From contig OY821740.1 of NCBI GenBank assembly GCA_963682055.1, forward strand, positions 37,096,795 through 37,160,794: a stretch of 64,000 nt of DNA, given 5' to 3'. Positions 46,008-57,753 of this stretch are shown piece after piece. This stretch comes from Primula veris. Its lineage: Eukaryota; Streptophyta; Magnoliopsida; Ericales; Primulaceae. A program made the translations under genes and the position numbers. Under the pieces are notes generated by a model. It was given only the letters and a program-made list of their open reading frames with translations. It did no database searches and was not told where the DNA came from. Position 1 is the first letter of the stretch. The number at the start of each line of letters is the position of its first letter.

Positions 46008-49000
46008 ATGGGCAGTTTTGAGGCTAAATCTCCACTTGGAGAAATAGAAGAACCGTATGTCGGTATGGAACTCGAAAACGACGAAAATGCATACGCCTAT
46101 TATTGTAAATATGCACGCAAAGTAGGTTTCTATGTAAGAAAAAAAATGATTAGAAGGTGTAGAAAATCTGGAATGGTGATTCACAGAATATTTTGCTGTT
46201 CAAGAGAAGGAAAAAGAGGTTTCATCCCAGGAAATCTTGTTATAGACTGTAACGCGGAATTAATCTGTAAACTTATAGATGGACACTTTAAAGTCGTTTC
46301 GTTCGTCAAAGAGCATAATCATGACTGCAGAGAAATTCTGCCCGCTAACTGGGATCATGCAAAATCTTCAGGTATGTCATATAGACGGACAGTTTAATAT
46401 TAAAATAAATTGCTGAGTATCAATGCGTTAGGGGAAATTCATTCTGGATATAATTTACATCTTTACGACACTCATATTAGAAGCTGACACATTTCATTTT
46501 TTGCTTTCTAAGTAGATTACTAACTATAGATATTAATAAGGAAAAGTTTAGTTTAGATACGTACATATTGCAACAGGTAGCCCTTGTTTGGTTGTAGCTT
46601 ATAAGATCATCGCATACCGTGTTTCATTTTGCTAAGTAAATAGATTCTGAAATATAAATATGGATTTGGGGGAATTTCATTTGGGTATATATTATTACAT
46701 TCAGTCTATGTTTGGTTGCAGCTTATTACAAACTTTTAGTTTTGTTTCCTTAAAGCTGAACTATATTGTGTCGGCTGCCTTAAAACTGAGGTATTTCTGA
46801 TTTTTATGCTTGAACAAGTTTTAAGCCTCAACTTGGATGGACTATAAAAAAAAAGGAGGATGAACTTGGCCTTTCTTTTTTCCACATCAAATGAACCATC
46901 TTTATTACATAAAAGCTGCAACAAAGAAGCCATTTTTTTTTGCAAAATATTATAAGAGGCTAATTTTATGAAATGGGGAATGCTCTGGGGTGGGGATCGG
47001 GACTCTCCTACTCCTTCTCTGGTATATTGTTTAGTCAACATATACGAAAGTGAAAAGTTCCATCATTTTGACCCAATGATGACTAATTTTGTAGGATTTT
47101 TTTTAAATTTTCCTATTTATTGTAGTGTAGAAATCATTTAAAAAAAGTATGTTTTTCATGATTTCGCCTCCCAATTTATTAAAGAGACTTGTCAATCATT
47201 CTATTTTTTCTTGATTGACAGTGTTCTAGCAACAACCTCAAATATAGTTAACAGAAATCTAAACAAATTGACTGCGGAAAATGTAATCCCCAAGAGCTAT
47301 ACAATCTCTCCATATAGGATGAACGACAAGCTTACAAGTGAAAGGTATGTAACAATTTCCTACGATATAAATGTTTCAAAACTTCAATCTTTATATGCAA
47401 ATAATACATTGTCATAAATTCATAGATTGAGTAAAAAGTATAGTTCCCTCTCATATTATCTGGACTTTTAAGTATAGTTTCCTACGAACCAGCTTTATTA
47501 TGCAGTTTTTCTGTTCATATTGCAGAGATCAATCATTTGAAGTCCTTTCCTTGGAGCCAAAAGCTTTCCTGTATCACAATTTCTTGGTTAGTCGTCCAAC
47601 AATTCATTTGTTTTTGTTCTGCAATCATTTCCTATTAATTTTTGACCGGAAATATAGAAGAAAGAGGCATAGAAAAATGCAAAAATTGAATCGAGAGTTG
47701 AAGCTAGTTTTATCAAAAAAATTGGTTGGTTTAGTAGACAACAGCAAATGGTAACACTGTATATTTTAGTTTTACATGTTTCTAAGTATTTGGTTTTGGT
47801 GTTGTTTATCACATAGTTTTATTAATTTTCTCTGAAATCTGAACTTGTTTATTCATATGAAACCTGTAACACTCTCATCTAACTTTGTGATTCTGTCATC
47901 CACCCTATTAGCACGTTCCAAATTTCATCTAACAGAAATTTATTAGTCTAGGGTACCAGAATGTAACTTTTGGTAGGTCGATTTCAATATGTTGCTGTGA
48001 TTTTCAGAGGAAAAAGAAAGGAAAACTGATAATATTTTGTTCAGACTTGATTAAAATGGAAAAAGGAGTTATTTACTTCATTTACAGTTTACTAAGAGTA
48101 CAGTTATTACCTAACCTGGCATTGAATTGTAGTACTGATTATCTCTAGCTAACATTCTGCAACTCAAAATAACATTTAAAATGTAGCACAATGAAACACG
48201 ACCTGCGTATTTTAATCTCGAAGAACATTGTTTCTTAATGATTTGCAATTAAAGTGACCTGGACAAATTTTAGTTTTTCATTATTACGTTTTTGCTTGCA
48301 CAATTTGACAAATTCACATTTGATGGTATAATACAGTCTAAGGAGGAATGCGAGCACTTGGTAGCACTTGGAAAGCCTCGGATGTCAAGATCACTTGTTA
48401 GCATAAACGGTCAGCGCGTATTAAGTAGGTAAATTTTCCATCGACACAAATATAAACAATTCTTTTTTGCTTCTTCTTCATTCTTGTTTGTGTAGAAATA
48501 ACTTTTTAATGATTAATCATCATTTCCATCTTGCGCTAACAGTGCACGTACAAGTTCCGGAACATTCCTGAGAAGGGGACAAGATGAAATTGTGAAGAGA
48601 ATCGAAAGAAGAATAGCCGAGACTACATTGATTCCAGTAGGTACGATAACAAAGAAAAAGTTATGCCTTTTCAATTTAATGGTAAATCGTCCACCTTTTT
48701 GAGTGTTCATTTTGTCCACCGACAAGTTTGATTCGAAATGTCATGGATTTTGATGAATTTAGTACTTAACACAAATTTTATAAAGAAACTCTTTGTTCTA
48801 TGTGTTTCGTTACTCTATCTTAGCCATCTCGACCTCTTTCGTAATTTCTTTATCACTATTAGAAAAACTAATATTTGTCTTTTAGGAACCCCTGCGTTAT
48901 TCAACTTTTGTTGCTTTTTAATTGTCTCAGCAATTTCCAGCTCTTTATTCTTTTCTTAGTCCAATGTAATCAAGCTTGATATACAAACTTACAGAGCGTG

Positions 49001-50474
49001 GAGAAGCTTTATATGTCCTTCGCTACGAAGTTGGTCAAAAACACGACGTCCATCATGACGGATTTCATCGTCTTGCAACATGTGTCATGTACTTGTCAGT
49101 GATACTAACTTTTAATTCACAATTAGCTTTGGTTTTTTGAGTTAATTGCACTCTTTGCACACCACCTTTTTAAAATCTAAATTAAATAAATATATACTTC
49201 ATTTCCCTTAGAGCAATCGCACAAATTTCCTTACATTTTTTCTCGTATTTAAGATGATTAACATCATTTTTATATTTTTAGGCTAATAGTTTAACTTTAT
49301 ATATTTTTCAACTTTTCTATCAAATTTATTATCATAACTAAATATTACTATATTTTAATATACTTCTATCAATTTTTTTCAACCCAAATTAATTTATTAG
49401 AGCAAACACATTAAATAACTTAGACGTTTTCTTATATTTAAAGTAAAAAAATACACTTTTACAACTTATAAGGAAACGTTTTGATTTATACAAATTATCA
49501 GTTTTTTTTATCAATTTCTCTATTACAACTATACAAATCACATTTTTGTTATTTTATTAATTTATATATGAAAAATACAAATAAAGGAGACAGAAAGAGA
49601 AAAATAAGAGAGAGAAATTATTATTTTAATTATAAGTGGACATCCTTATATTTGAGATATATTTGAGTTCATGTATATTTAACGTAATGCATAAAAAAAC
49701 TGATGCGTGTACAATTTTAGAACAATCTCATCATATTTAAGGTAAATTGGTAATATAAGGGAACTGATGCGGTTGTTGTTAGCAATATTCCTAAGTTTCT
49801 CACCATTCTACGTGTTCTTCACAGCTAACCCATTTTTGTGTAAATTGGTGACAGTACTCGAATTGTTAGAATGGTCATCTAATTGATAAAAAACGAATTC
49901 ATAATTTGGTGTACAAATGACAAAACTAGTCAGTCAAATCCCAATGATTAGCTCGTCAGGCCAGAATTAATCATCTCAATTGAACAAAAACACGTAAATC
50001 TGCGACCAAATTAAGAATGTTGATAAGGCAATCTTCACGTTTTTAAAAATTGATAAGGATTATATGAAAAGGTGTAATTTCCCTCTTCTTTTAGTTTTTA
50101 TCGTTTAATCGATGTTTAGGTCGGATGTAGAAGAAGGGGGCGAGACGATATTCCCTTCAGCTAAGGGAAATATTAGTACGGTAGCGTGGCGGGACAATAC
50201 ATCCCATTCTTTTAAAAGCGGCCTCGTTGTGAAACCTAAGATGGGCAGTGCATTGGTTTTTTGGAACCTGAAGCCTGATAACACAATAGATCAGTCGAGC
50301 AGACATGGTAAGCATTTAGTTTTCCTGATAAAGAAAAACAAAATAGGGCATGATACTAAGGAGCTGTTTTAATTTTAATATCGCTCGATTTCATTTCTTT
50401 TGCTGTTAATGCCAGGTGCTTGCCCAGTTATTAAAGGGAACAAATGGTCGTGTACAAGATGGATTGATCTCTAA
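46008..50474 (+). CDS. Chimeric gene: FAR1-type DNA-binding domain fused to prolyl 4-hydroxylase (copy B)
   Basis: Eight exons keep one frame: 46008-46371, 47230-47344, 47526-47586, 48337-48428, 48543-48640, 48995-49094, 50120-50307 and 50416-50474 (358 aa). Exon 1 is a FAR1-type zinc domain: EEPYVGMELENDENAYAYY, YARKVGFYVRK, candidate ligands C63/C64, C81, H103 and H105 in FVKEHNHD. Exon 2 (about 38 aa) is unrecognised. Exons 3-8 are the P4H catalytic part with intron positions as in copy A. Iron ligands H263, D265 and H339 and 2-oxoglutarate Lys K349 are kept. Relative to A it lacks 30 nt in exon 3, 6 nt in exon 4 and 30 nt in exon 6 (YFQDEF..GGQ region), all multiples of three, and ends early at RWIDL. 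The membrane anchor is gone. Weak points are the exon 2 acceptor (TTCTAG, 8 nt after another AG) and the exon 6 donor GTCAGT. It could instead be a FAR1-like gene next to a P4H pseudogene. Confidence 0.6.
49211..49778. mobile_element. PIF/Harbinger-like MITE in the chimera's intron 6
   Basis: GAGCAATCGCACAAATTTCC at the left and an inverted relative ending GGGAACTGATGCGGTTGTTG at the right are flanked by TTA on both sides (49208-49210 and 49779-49781). Inner strings TATTTAAGATGAT and ATCATATTTAAGG continue the inverted pairing. The TTA duplication suggests the Tourist type. No coding capacity. Confidence 0.6.
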
Positions 50475-51338
50475 AGAAACAAAGTTCTTTTTTCAAGGTG
50501 GTGGTGAAATTATCTCTAGACGTGCATCCCAATTGCTTTTCAGGGATTCATTATCGACATTCGTTATTTTCTTTCTTTCTCGATTCTTGTTTAATCTCAT
50601 TTTCAACAATTCAATTATATCTCTTCACCACCAAAATATAAGAACTTGGTTTTGTAATATGAATCAGAATTTGTTTTTTTGGCTTTTACAGTGCATTTTA
50701 ACACCTAAGACGCACATTTCTTCGGCGCTTTTTTAACTTAAGTGATATTTTATAGAATAAACTAAAATGCTAATAGTAAAATATTTTCCCAAGTGTAAAT
50801 AGTGTATTTGACAATTAATCGAAAGCCTCCAATTCATTTTGGATCAATTGCCTTTAATCATTTTGATCAAATTGTTACATTTGTAGATTTCTAGGTGTGT
50901 AGTGTTATTTTCTGAAAGGTTTTATGTAACAGTATAGAAACATGTTGTAATTTCTATAAGTTTTTAAAATAAGGGATTTTTTTTTGGTAATAAAACCATA
51001 ATATTAAATTAGAAACTCACGTGATAAAAACCATCTTCTACCTCTCTATACCGTAACTATGTCAAAAACCAAATTATTTTTTCCATTAGGAATTTATACT
51101 CTTCAGCAATAAAATAAATGAGCCTGATATTAGAAAAAAAATATGGAGAATATCTTTTTAAAAAATAGATAGAGAGATATAGTGAACAAAATGAAAACCT
51201 TAGACGTGCAGCCGACGATATGGTACGTTATCATTGAGGGTACTTTATTGCATGGTGACAATTTTTTTACAGAAATTTAATTATCGTGTAGAGATGTAAA
51301 AGAAAAGTTGAAACAAGGCATTCGAAAGTCTATCCATA

Positions 51339-52143
51339 CAGAGCCGGAGCTAGAGATTTGGAGGCCATGGGCCTTCCGAAAAACGGAGGCTATTTTTTTT
51401 TTTTCTTACAAAAAGTTCACCAAACCTAATTTTTTTAATAACAAAAAAAAAATGGTTAAACTAAAATACATTCATACAAAATATATAATCTAGATTTCAA
51501 ACAAAAAATTGAGCCTAAAACTTATAAGTTATACTCAACTATTGCACACTATCATATCAAAATTGAAGTAAAAATTGTGAATATTAATAAATTAATCATA
51601 TTCCATAGATTTGTACAATCATATATTCATATTTCCAACCCTAAAAGGCTAAAACTAAAGATTTATAATGAAAATCTAAATCGAATTAGAAAGACAATTG
51701 AAAATAAGCTCACACTAACCTAATCGGATTTAAAGGCAAAAATATAAGTTATATAACCTAGATGATGATTGAGAATTATAAGGCAAAAATAGATAGTTGC
51801 TCTTTTTTACTTTTATTTCTCGTGTTTTTTTGTCAATCTCAGTAAAGTTGTGTGGAAAATTTGAGAAAATTTGTATATGTTGTACATCAATACATTACTT
51901 GTTTCATTATTAATATAAAGACGTGTATATTAGTTCTCGTGTTTTTTTGTCAATCTCAGTAAAGTTGTGTGGAAAATTGGAGAAAATTTGTATATGTTGT
52001 ACATCAATACATTACTTGTTTCATTATTAATATAAAGACGTGTATATTAGTGATTTCATGTATAAAATCGGAGGCCTCTGAAAAATCTGAAAATTGGAGC
52101 CATGGGCCTATGCCCAGCTGGCCCATCAGGAAAACCGGGCCTG
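51339..52143. mobile_element. Non-autonomous hAT-type element
   Basis: Starts CAGAGCCGGAGC and ends AAAACCGGGCCTG, a hAT-like CAG..CCGG inverted end pair. It is flanked by TATCCATA (51331-51338) and GATCCATA (52144-52151), an 8-bp duplication with one mismatch. Sub-terminal copies of GGAGGCCATGGGCC and GGAGCCATGGGCC lie near each end. No transposase frame. An internal 117-bp tandem duplication is listed separately. Confidence 0.78.
51818..52051. repeat. 117-bp tandem duplication, nearly identical
   Basis: CTCGTGTTTTTTTGTCAATC starts at 51819 and again at 51936, and the copies run in parallel to about TATATTAGT. I see only one or two differences (e.g. AAATTTGAG versus AAATTGGAG), so the duplication is recent compared with the surrounding element. 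Confidence 0.92.
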
Positions 52144-52860
52144 GATCCATATGACGAAGTTGAGGAATATAAATAGGGTTTGGCTTGAATCCGCAGCGCA
52201 CTTGCATGCAGAAGATACAAGTATAATCTCACAGAAATCAACAAGCAATTTATTTAATCTAGATTAAGGGTGCAATACTCTATGTAGCAACATTCTTATC
52301 AATTTCATTTAAAAGATTGAAATATATTTCAAGAAAAGATTTTTACTAAATTTGATATAGTGAGATGTGTGTTACTTATGTGGATTAAGTGTTGAAACTG
52401 GTGTTGGAACTTGGAACAACAATTGCTTATAGTATATTCTCTCTTTTAGTCTTTGGAAATTAGGAATCATATGTAACCAAGTCTAAATCTTTCATCCCCT
52501 AATTTATACTGCATTTTGTGTCCCTTTAGCCTATTTCGATTTTTTTATAACTTTTTGTGTATTTTTATAAACTTTTACAACGTATTCTAGACATATTTCA
52601 TAATATTGGAACATATTGTTGGATTACATTTTTTTTTTTTTGAATTTATATTTAAGTTACACTAGTCCGTATTTTAATTCCAAAATAAAACGTATTTAAA
52701 TTTTTCGTAAGAATTTTTTTTTTTTGAATGTGTTAATACATGTATAATTATAATTGTAGTATTTTTTTTTTAAAGAATTTAATAACGATTTTGAATTAAA
52801 AAATCAATAGGAGATAAAAAGATTTGGACTCTATGTAACCTGATACATATATGAGCATAT

Positions 52861-53362
52861 ACAATAGATGTGTTAAATTGTGTGTTAACTAAAAATGTTA
52901 GCTAACAATACAATTTTGTCTCTCCATTAGACGTGTTAAAGTGTATGTTAACTTTATAACACTTAAAAAGATTGTTAAAGATAACAATCTTTTTAAGTGT
53001 TATTACTTGATGACATGGCAAAAAAAACTGACCCACCCTCCTATTTCTCACGCATATATTTTCTATCTCTAACTTACTCTACTTTTCTATCTCTAGACTA
53101 CAATCAAATAAATCAATTTTCAATTTCAATCTGAAAATATATCACCAAATCGTTTGATAACATATCAATTACAAAAAAAAAAAAAAAAAAAAAACTAGAT
53201 AACTACTGTATTTTGAATATTTAATTTTTAATTAAAATAGATAACATTGTTAAAGTTAAAATTAATGTGGGTGTTTAACTTAATATGCACATGTGTCATT
53301 TAATAGACTTTTAAATGATAACGTGTCACTGGTTAATAACAAAAAGTTAACACAACTATTGT
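52861..53362. mobile_element. MITE with terminal inverted repeats and internal hairpin
   Basis: ACAATAGATGTGTTAA at 52861 and TTAACACAACTATTGT at 53347-53362 are inverted repeats with one mismatch. Inside, 52956-53003 is a perfect 22-bp stem with a 4-nt loop (ATAACACTTAAAAAG arm). No clear target duplication and no coding frame. Confidence 0.72.
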
Positions 53363-53639
53363 GAATGTTATGACCGTTTAGGCCGCAAAAAGAGAATAAT
53401 GATAGCACATTTAAATCTTTCCATATCAAAAGATATGATAGATATTAAAAATATATTTTGGTCTCAATCTGACATGATCCCCACCCTTTTTTTTCTCTCA
53501 ATTTGTTACGGACATCTTTTCTTTTTTTTATTTATCCTTCTTTACAGTAAATACATTATTAAAGCAAACCCCTTCATGGTGCTGCTTCTTAGTTCTTGCT
53601 AATTAGAATTTAGTCACTCAGTTTTATTCCAAAATCAAT

Positions 53640-56555
53640 ATGAACATCTTAAAGTTTTTGTGGGCAAGGTGAGCTCTTCTGTTTCTCTACTGAAGGCGAT
53701 TCTAGAGTTATAAAATATTTAGTATAGGTTCGTGTGTGTTGTATATACTATATACTATGTATCACTTGGATCATAGATTGTGTTTTTATTCTATTTTGGT
53801 TGCGGTCCTACAATTTAAGTAGAACCCGGCTTGGTAATAAGTAGCTTGTTACTGGACTGCTATGGTGTTTGTTTGCTGCAATAAAGATAAAAATATGATT
53901 TTTTTTTTAATAGACATGTTAATTATACTTGGTAAGTTGTAAAGTTTACAAGCTGGGATTTATTTATAAAATTTTCTTTTCCTAAGTATCTAAAAGCACA
54001 AAACTATAGGGACCTTCGTATGCTTGTATTAGTTGTATACAAACATGTAACTCGTACACTAATCAGTGTTGTTTGATTGGTTTTTGCAGAAATGAGGTTG
54101 GGAAGGTAGAAAAGAGAAGAGGCCAGTGGACTGAAATCCTCTCATGGGAGCCCAGAGCTTTTCTTTATCACAATTTCTTGGTGAGTTTATTCCATCATTC
54201 AAGTTATCGTCCTTCTTACACATCAGTGTTTTATTTTATTTCTAGTTGTACATTTTCCTCTTTCGTTTCAAGAATTTGATTACAGTCTTTATTAATGAGA
54301 GAGCTAGTTTCAACGATCAATGTGCAATCATGATATATATAAAACTACCCCTCTCCCACGTTGGTTGTAACTAGGAATTCCTATATTAAGGAAGAAAAGG
54401 GAACTGAAATTTGTGGGAAAATCTAATTGCAGGTGAAAGTTAGCATCGTAACCTATTTAATTGTTTTCTAGAAGGGAGATTGAATTTTTTTTTCGAGGAA
54501 GATTCTGATTTTAGGTTGGCCTAAAAAATAATAAAGAAAAGTGGAACTTGCACGAGATTGCTTTTGAGCTGCAACAGGCGAGTAATTTTTTCTAGAATGT
54601 TGAGAACCACTCCGTGTTATCGACCCGATATGGCGATATATATGTGTCATTTTGAGCAAATTTAATTCTCTATCTTTATGGATTCACTTTATTAAAGCTT
54701 TGAAGTGCTTGAAGCTGTCTGTTTGTTTACACAATTCACTCAACCCTTGAAGAATTTTAGAAATGTTTCATTTTCAGTCTATAAATAAGATGAACAAAAC
54801 ATTGATTTTGGTTTGTATTCCTTACTGTGGTGTTTCACATTATATACATATACGTCTTGTTCGTACCACTTAGGACGGGGATTATAATTTGTTAGACCCA
54901 TTTTTAAGTGACCTCTTGGACTACACCTCTCCTTACTTCTTTTTTTCCGTTTCTGGTTAGCATGTTCTTTTATGCTACTTTATATTGATTAATGCAAACA
55001 ATGACTTATATTCTTCTTTTCAACAGTCCAGAGAGGAATGTGAGCATTTGGTAAATCTTGCAAAGCCTCATATGAAAAAATCAACTGTTATTGATAGTGA
55101 AACTGGCGAAGAGAGTATTGATAGTGGGTTTGTTTTAATATGAGGATAAATTTTTAATGCTTTTCTTGCCGATTTCTTATACGATTTCCTTCCCCTATTA
55201 TTCACACATTTCACTCTTGACTTGCAGGGTTCGGACAAGTTCCAGTATGTTTTTGAATAGAGGACAAGATAAAACCATTCAGACCATCGAGAAAAGAATA
55301 GCAGACTGTACATTTATTCCTGTAGGTATGGCCATTAAACTGATTCGATTGTTGTCTATTTATTTCCCCTTTCAATCCATGAGTTTATTATCAGCTTTCT
55401 AACGATGAATACGTGTTAGGAGTTAGGACCATTTAATTTGGAGGTTGTGGAGCATTTTGAAGGTTATACAGATGTTAATTGAAAATTTTCGCCTCAAGTC
55501 TTTTAGTAGCAGTTTAGCTTAGTTCCACTCCGTCATGGTTTCAATTTCTCTCTTCTTCTGTTGTCAATTGTTTTCTGTTACAGTTTCGTATCATGGTTTC
55601 TGGCCTGAGGATTTAAATGTAAATGTTGTTCCATTTTATTTATTTTTGATAAGCTATTGTTCCAAATTTTTAAAAACACATAAGAAGCAAAATACCGTCG
55701 ATCATCCAGAGATTTATCTTAAGAAGTGACATGATGTATTTTACAAAATAGTTTCACCTCTTACGTGAATAGATGACTCATTCGGAAAACAGAAAAATCT
55801 GCTACCAATTATATTTGTTGTTACCTAAAACAGTTAAATAAAATGTAGTTGTGTGCATTCTTATTCTTCTTTTGTTTTACATGTAATTTCCACCATTAAG
55901 TGTTTCATATGTAACTTGGCTTATTTTATAACTTACAGAACATGGAGAAGGACTTCAGGTTCTCCATTATGAATCCGGTGAAAAATACGAGCCTCATTAT
56001 GATTACTTTAAAGATGAGTTCAGCACTAAGAATGGTGGTCAACGGATAGCTACACTTCTTATGTACTTGTAAGTGGTTTACAATTATTATCATCTTCAAT
56101 ATAAGTTCTTTAGAAGAAGTTGACTGCAAGATTTCTAATTTTGAGGTCATCTTTTGAAAATTTCCAAATAAAAGGTCAGATGTAGAAGAAGGGGGCGAGA
56201 CTATTTTCCCAGAAGCTAAGGGAAGTATGAGTTTAGTGCCATGGTGGAACAATTTATCGGAATGTGGCAAAACAGGACTTGCTGTTAAGCCTAAAATGGG
56301 CGACGCCTTGCTTTTTTGGAGCATGAATCTTAATGGCACATTAGACCCATCCAGTCTTCATGGTAATTTTAAAAAAAATTCATAGTATAAAATATGAAAG
56401 AAACATAGAACTTAGTCCAACAATCACTTCTGGATTGTTTTAGCTCTAATAGGCGAAATCTTTTGTCTTGCAAAACCTCAGGTGGTTGCCCAGTGATTAA
56501 AGGGAACAAATGGTCCTCTACTAAGTGGTTGCATGTTGATGAATACAAGATCTAA
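53640..56555 (+). CDS. Prolyl 4-hydroxylase, copy C (no normal first exon)
   Basis: Six catalytic exons match copy A in position and phase: 54090-54180, 55027-55127, 55228-55325, 55939-56068, 56175-56362 and 56482-56555. They encode WEPRAFLYHNFL, VRTSSSMFLNRGQDK, the iron-binding HYDYF, EEGGETIFPEAKG, SSLHGG with the distal His, and KGNKWSSTKWLHVDEYKI before the stop. No stop or frameshift is seen, so the enzyme part looks functional. What is missing is the anchor exon. The only candidate I find is a 29-nt exon at 53640-53668 encoding MNILKFLWA and ending in phase 2 before GTGAGC, which would fit the first catalytic exon but give no real membrane segment. If it is not used, copy C is 5'-truncated or borrows a first exon from further upstream. 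The start coordinate is therefore tentative. Confidence 0.75.
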
Positions 56556-56822
56556 GATATGTTTTCAAGATATCATTTTTTGCAAGTCTATTTTTTATGT
56601 GGACTTTTTTATTTTTATTTTTTTGTACGCATAGGTTATTCAGTTATTCCAGACTCATGTTATTCGACTTTTAGTTTGTCCTGTCTCTCATCGCTAAAGT
56701 ATTTGTTCAACGGTAAACGGTATGTACTATGTATATAGTTGTAACTTGTAGTACTAGTTAAATATTTTACTTAGTATATAGTTCATTTATGACTACTGAG
56801 GTGTGCTATCAGCCAGCACTGT

Positions 56823-56925
56823 GGCTGATCACTCGCACCCCGTTGGTTGCCAGGTCACCATGGTAGCATGGTGACCAAAGTGTGTCATGTGACAAACCAG
56901 CCCTTGTTTATACGAGATTCTTAAC
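56823..56925. other. GC-richer patch with consecutive hairpins
   Basis: ATCAGCCAGCACTGTGGCTGAT has an 8-bp perfect stem, bracketed by GGTGTGC and GCACCCC, which also pair with one mismatch. Next comes GGTCACCATGGTAGCATGGTGACC with a 10-bp perfect stem, followed by TGTCATGTGACA. It could be a transposon end or a structured RNA; I cannot tell which. Confidence 0.45.
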
Positions 56926-57267
56926 ATTAGTGTAAAGTATCAACATTTTCAAATTGCAGCAATTATGGACTGCGTTATTATATTTCAGTGAATCCTGTGT
57001 GAAGACATTTGCGCACTTGACACTTATTATTACTGATGTTCTTCTAGTCTCTTGTTCATTTGTATCTTGAACTTGCTACTTGCTGTTTGAAGGACTTGCT
57101 TGTCTATGGTTCTAAAGCAAATAAGACTTGATTCTTTTGAGTCTGAAAAATTAAGTGGCCGGTTCATCGCGAAAAAGCTTCTAGTTTCTTCAGGCTGAAA
57201 AATAACAAAGAACCAGAAAATCTAAACTTTATTAGCTGGTCAATATGTGCAGGCTAGGTTTAATAGT

Positions 57268-57753
57268 GTTTTAAATAGCGTTATCGCTATCGTAGCATTT
57301 TTTCGAGATAAACGCTAAAAACGCTAATAGCGTTGCTATATAGCGCTTTGCGGTGTATTTTTTTTTACCTAAATATACACTAAACTTTAGAATATATATA
57401 TAAAAAATAAAATGTATAGTTATATTAGATAGTAATAAAAAAAAATCAAAAAAAAATTGTTGTCGCTGAGTTTCGAACTTAGGTATGCTGGAAATTACAG
57501 CATTGTCTTAACCATCTGGACTGCAAACACTTTTATGAAAATTGCACAATATATATTAATTATTTAGATCCGCTGTTTTTTTTTAACTCGCTATTTACGC
57601 TTTTGGTCCAGAATTTCGTGCTTTTTGCGCTTTTGGTCCCCTATAACGCGATTTTAGCGCAATTCCACCCAAAATCGTGATTTTTCGTTGCGTTTTTTAC
57701 CAAAAAAACGCTATTTCGCGCTACGTAGCGTTATGTAGCGCGAATTTTAAAAC
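57268..57753. mobile_element. MITE with GTTTTAAA ends and a tRNA-like core
   Basis: The left end GTTTTAAATAGCG and the right end GCGCGAATTTTAAAAC form inverted termini. Both sub-terminal parts are filled with TAGCG/CGCTA strings, so the two ends can fold on each other. The interior at about 57462-57535 (TTTCGAAC..AACCATCTGGACTGC) resembles a tRNA in reverse orientation, with a T-loop-like and a D-arm-like part but no complete cloverleaf. No target duplication is clear. Confidence 0.6.

Larger units (their letters stand above)
50475..53639. other. Spacer between P4H-B and P4H-C, mostly transposon remnants
   Basis: After the 3' UTR of the chimera it holds a hAT-type element (51339-52143) and a MITE with a perfect hairpin (52861-53362). 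I searched it for a P4H exon 1 with a membrane segment like that of copy A and found none. AT-rich otherwise. Confidence 0.55.

Noticed and set aside
47222..47229. Alternative acceptor at 47221 for exon 2 of the chimera
   Set aside because: Joined to the phase-1 donor at 46371 it gives an immediate stop (TG TTC TAG region), whereas the acceptor at 47229 keeps the frame.
52004..52244. Overlapping minus-strand frames near 52 kb
   Set aside because: They cover the right end of the hAT-type element and its flank; composition follows the element ends, not coding.
53399..53602. Hydrophobic frame upstream of P4H-C as a missing anchor exon
   Set aside because: It is hydrophobic mainly because of T runs, shows no similarity to the copy A anchor exon and offers no suitable phase-2 donor that I can see.
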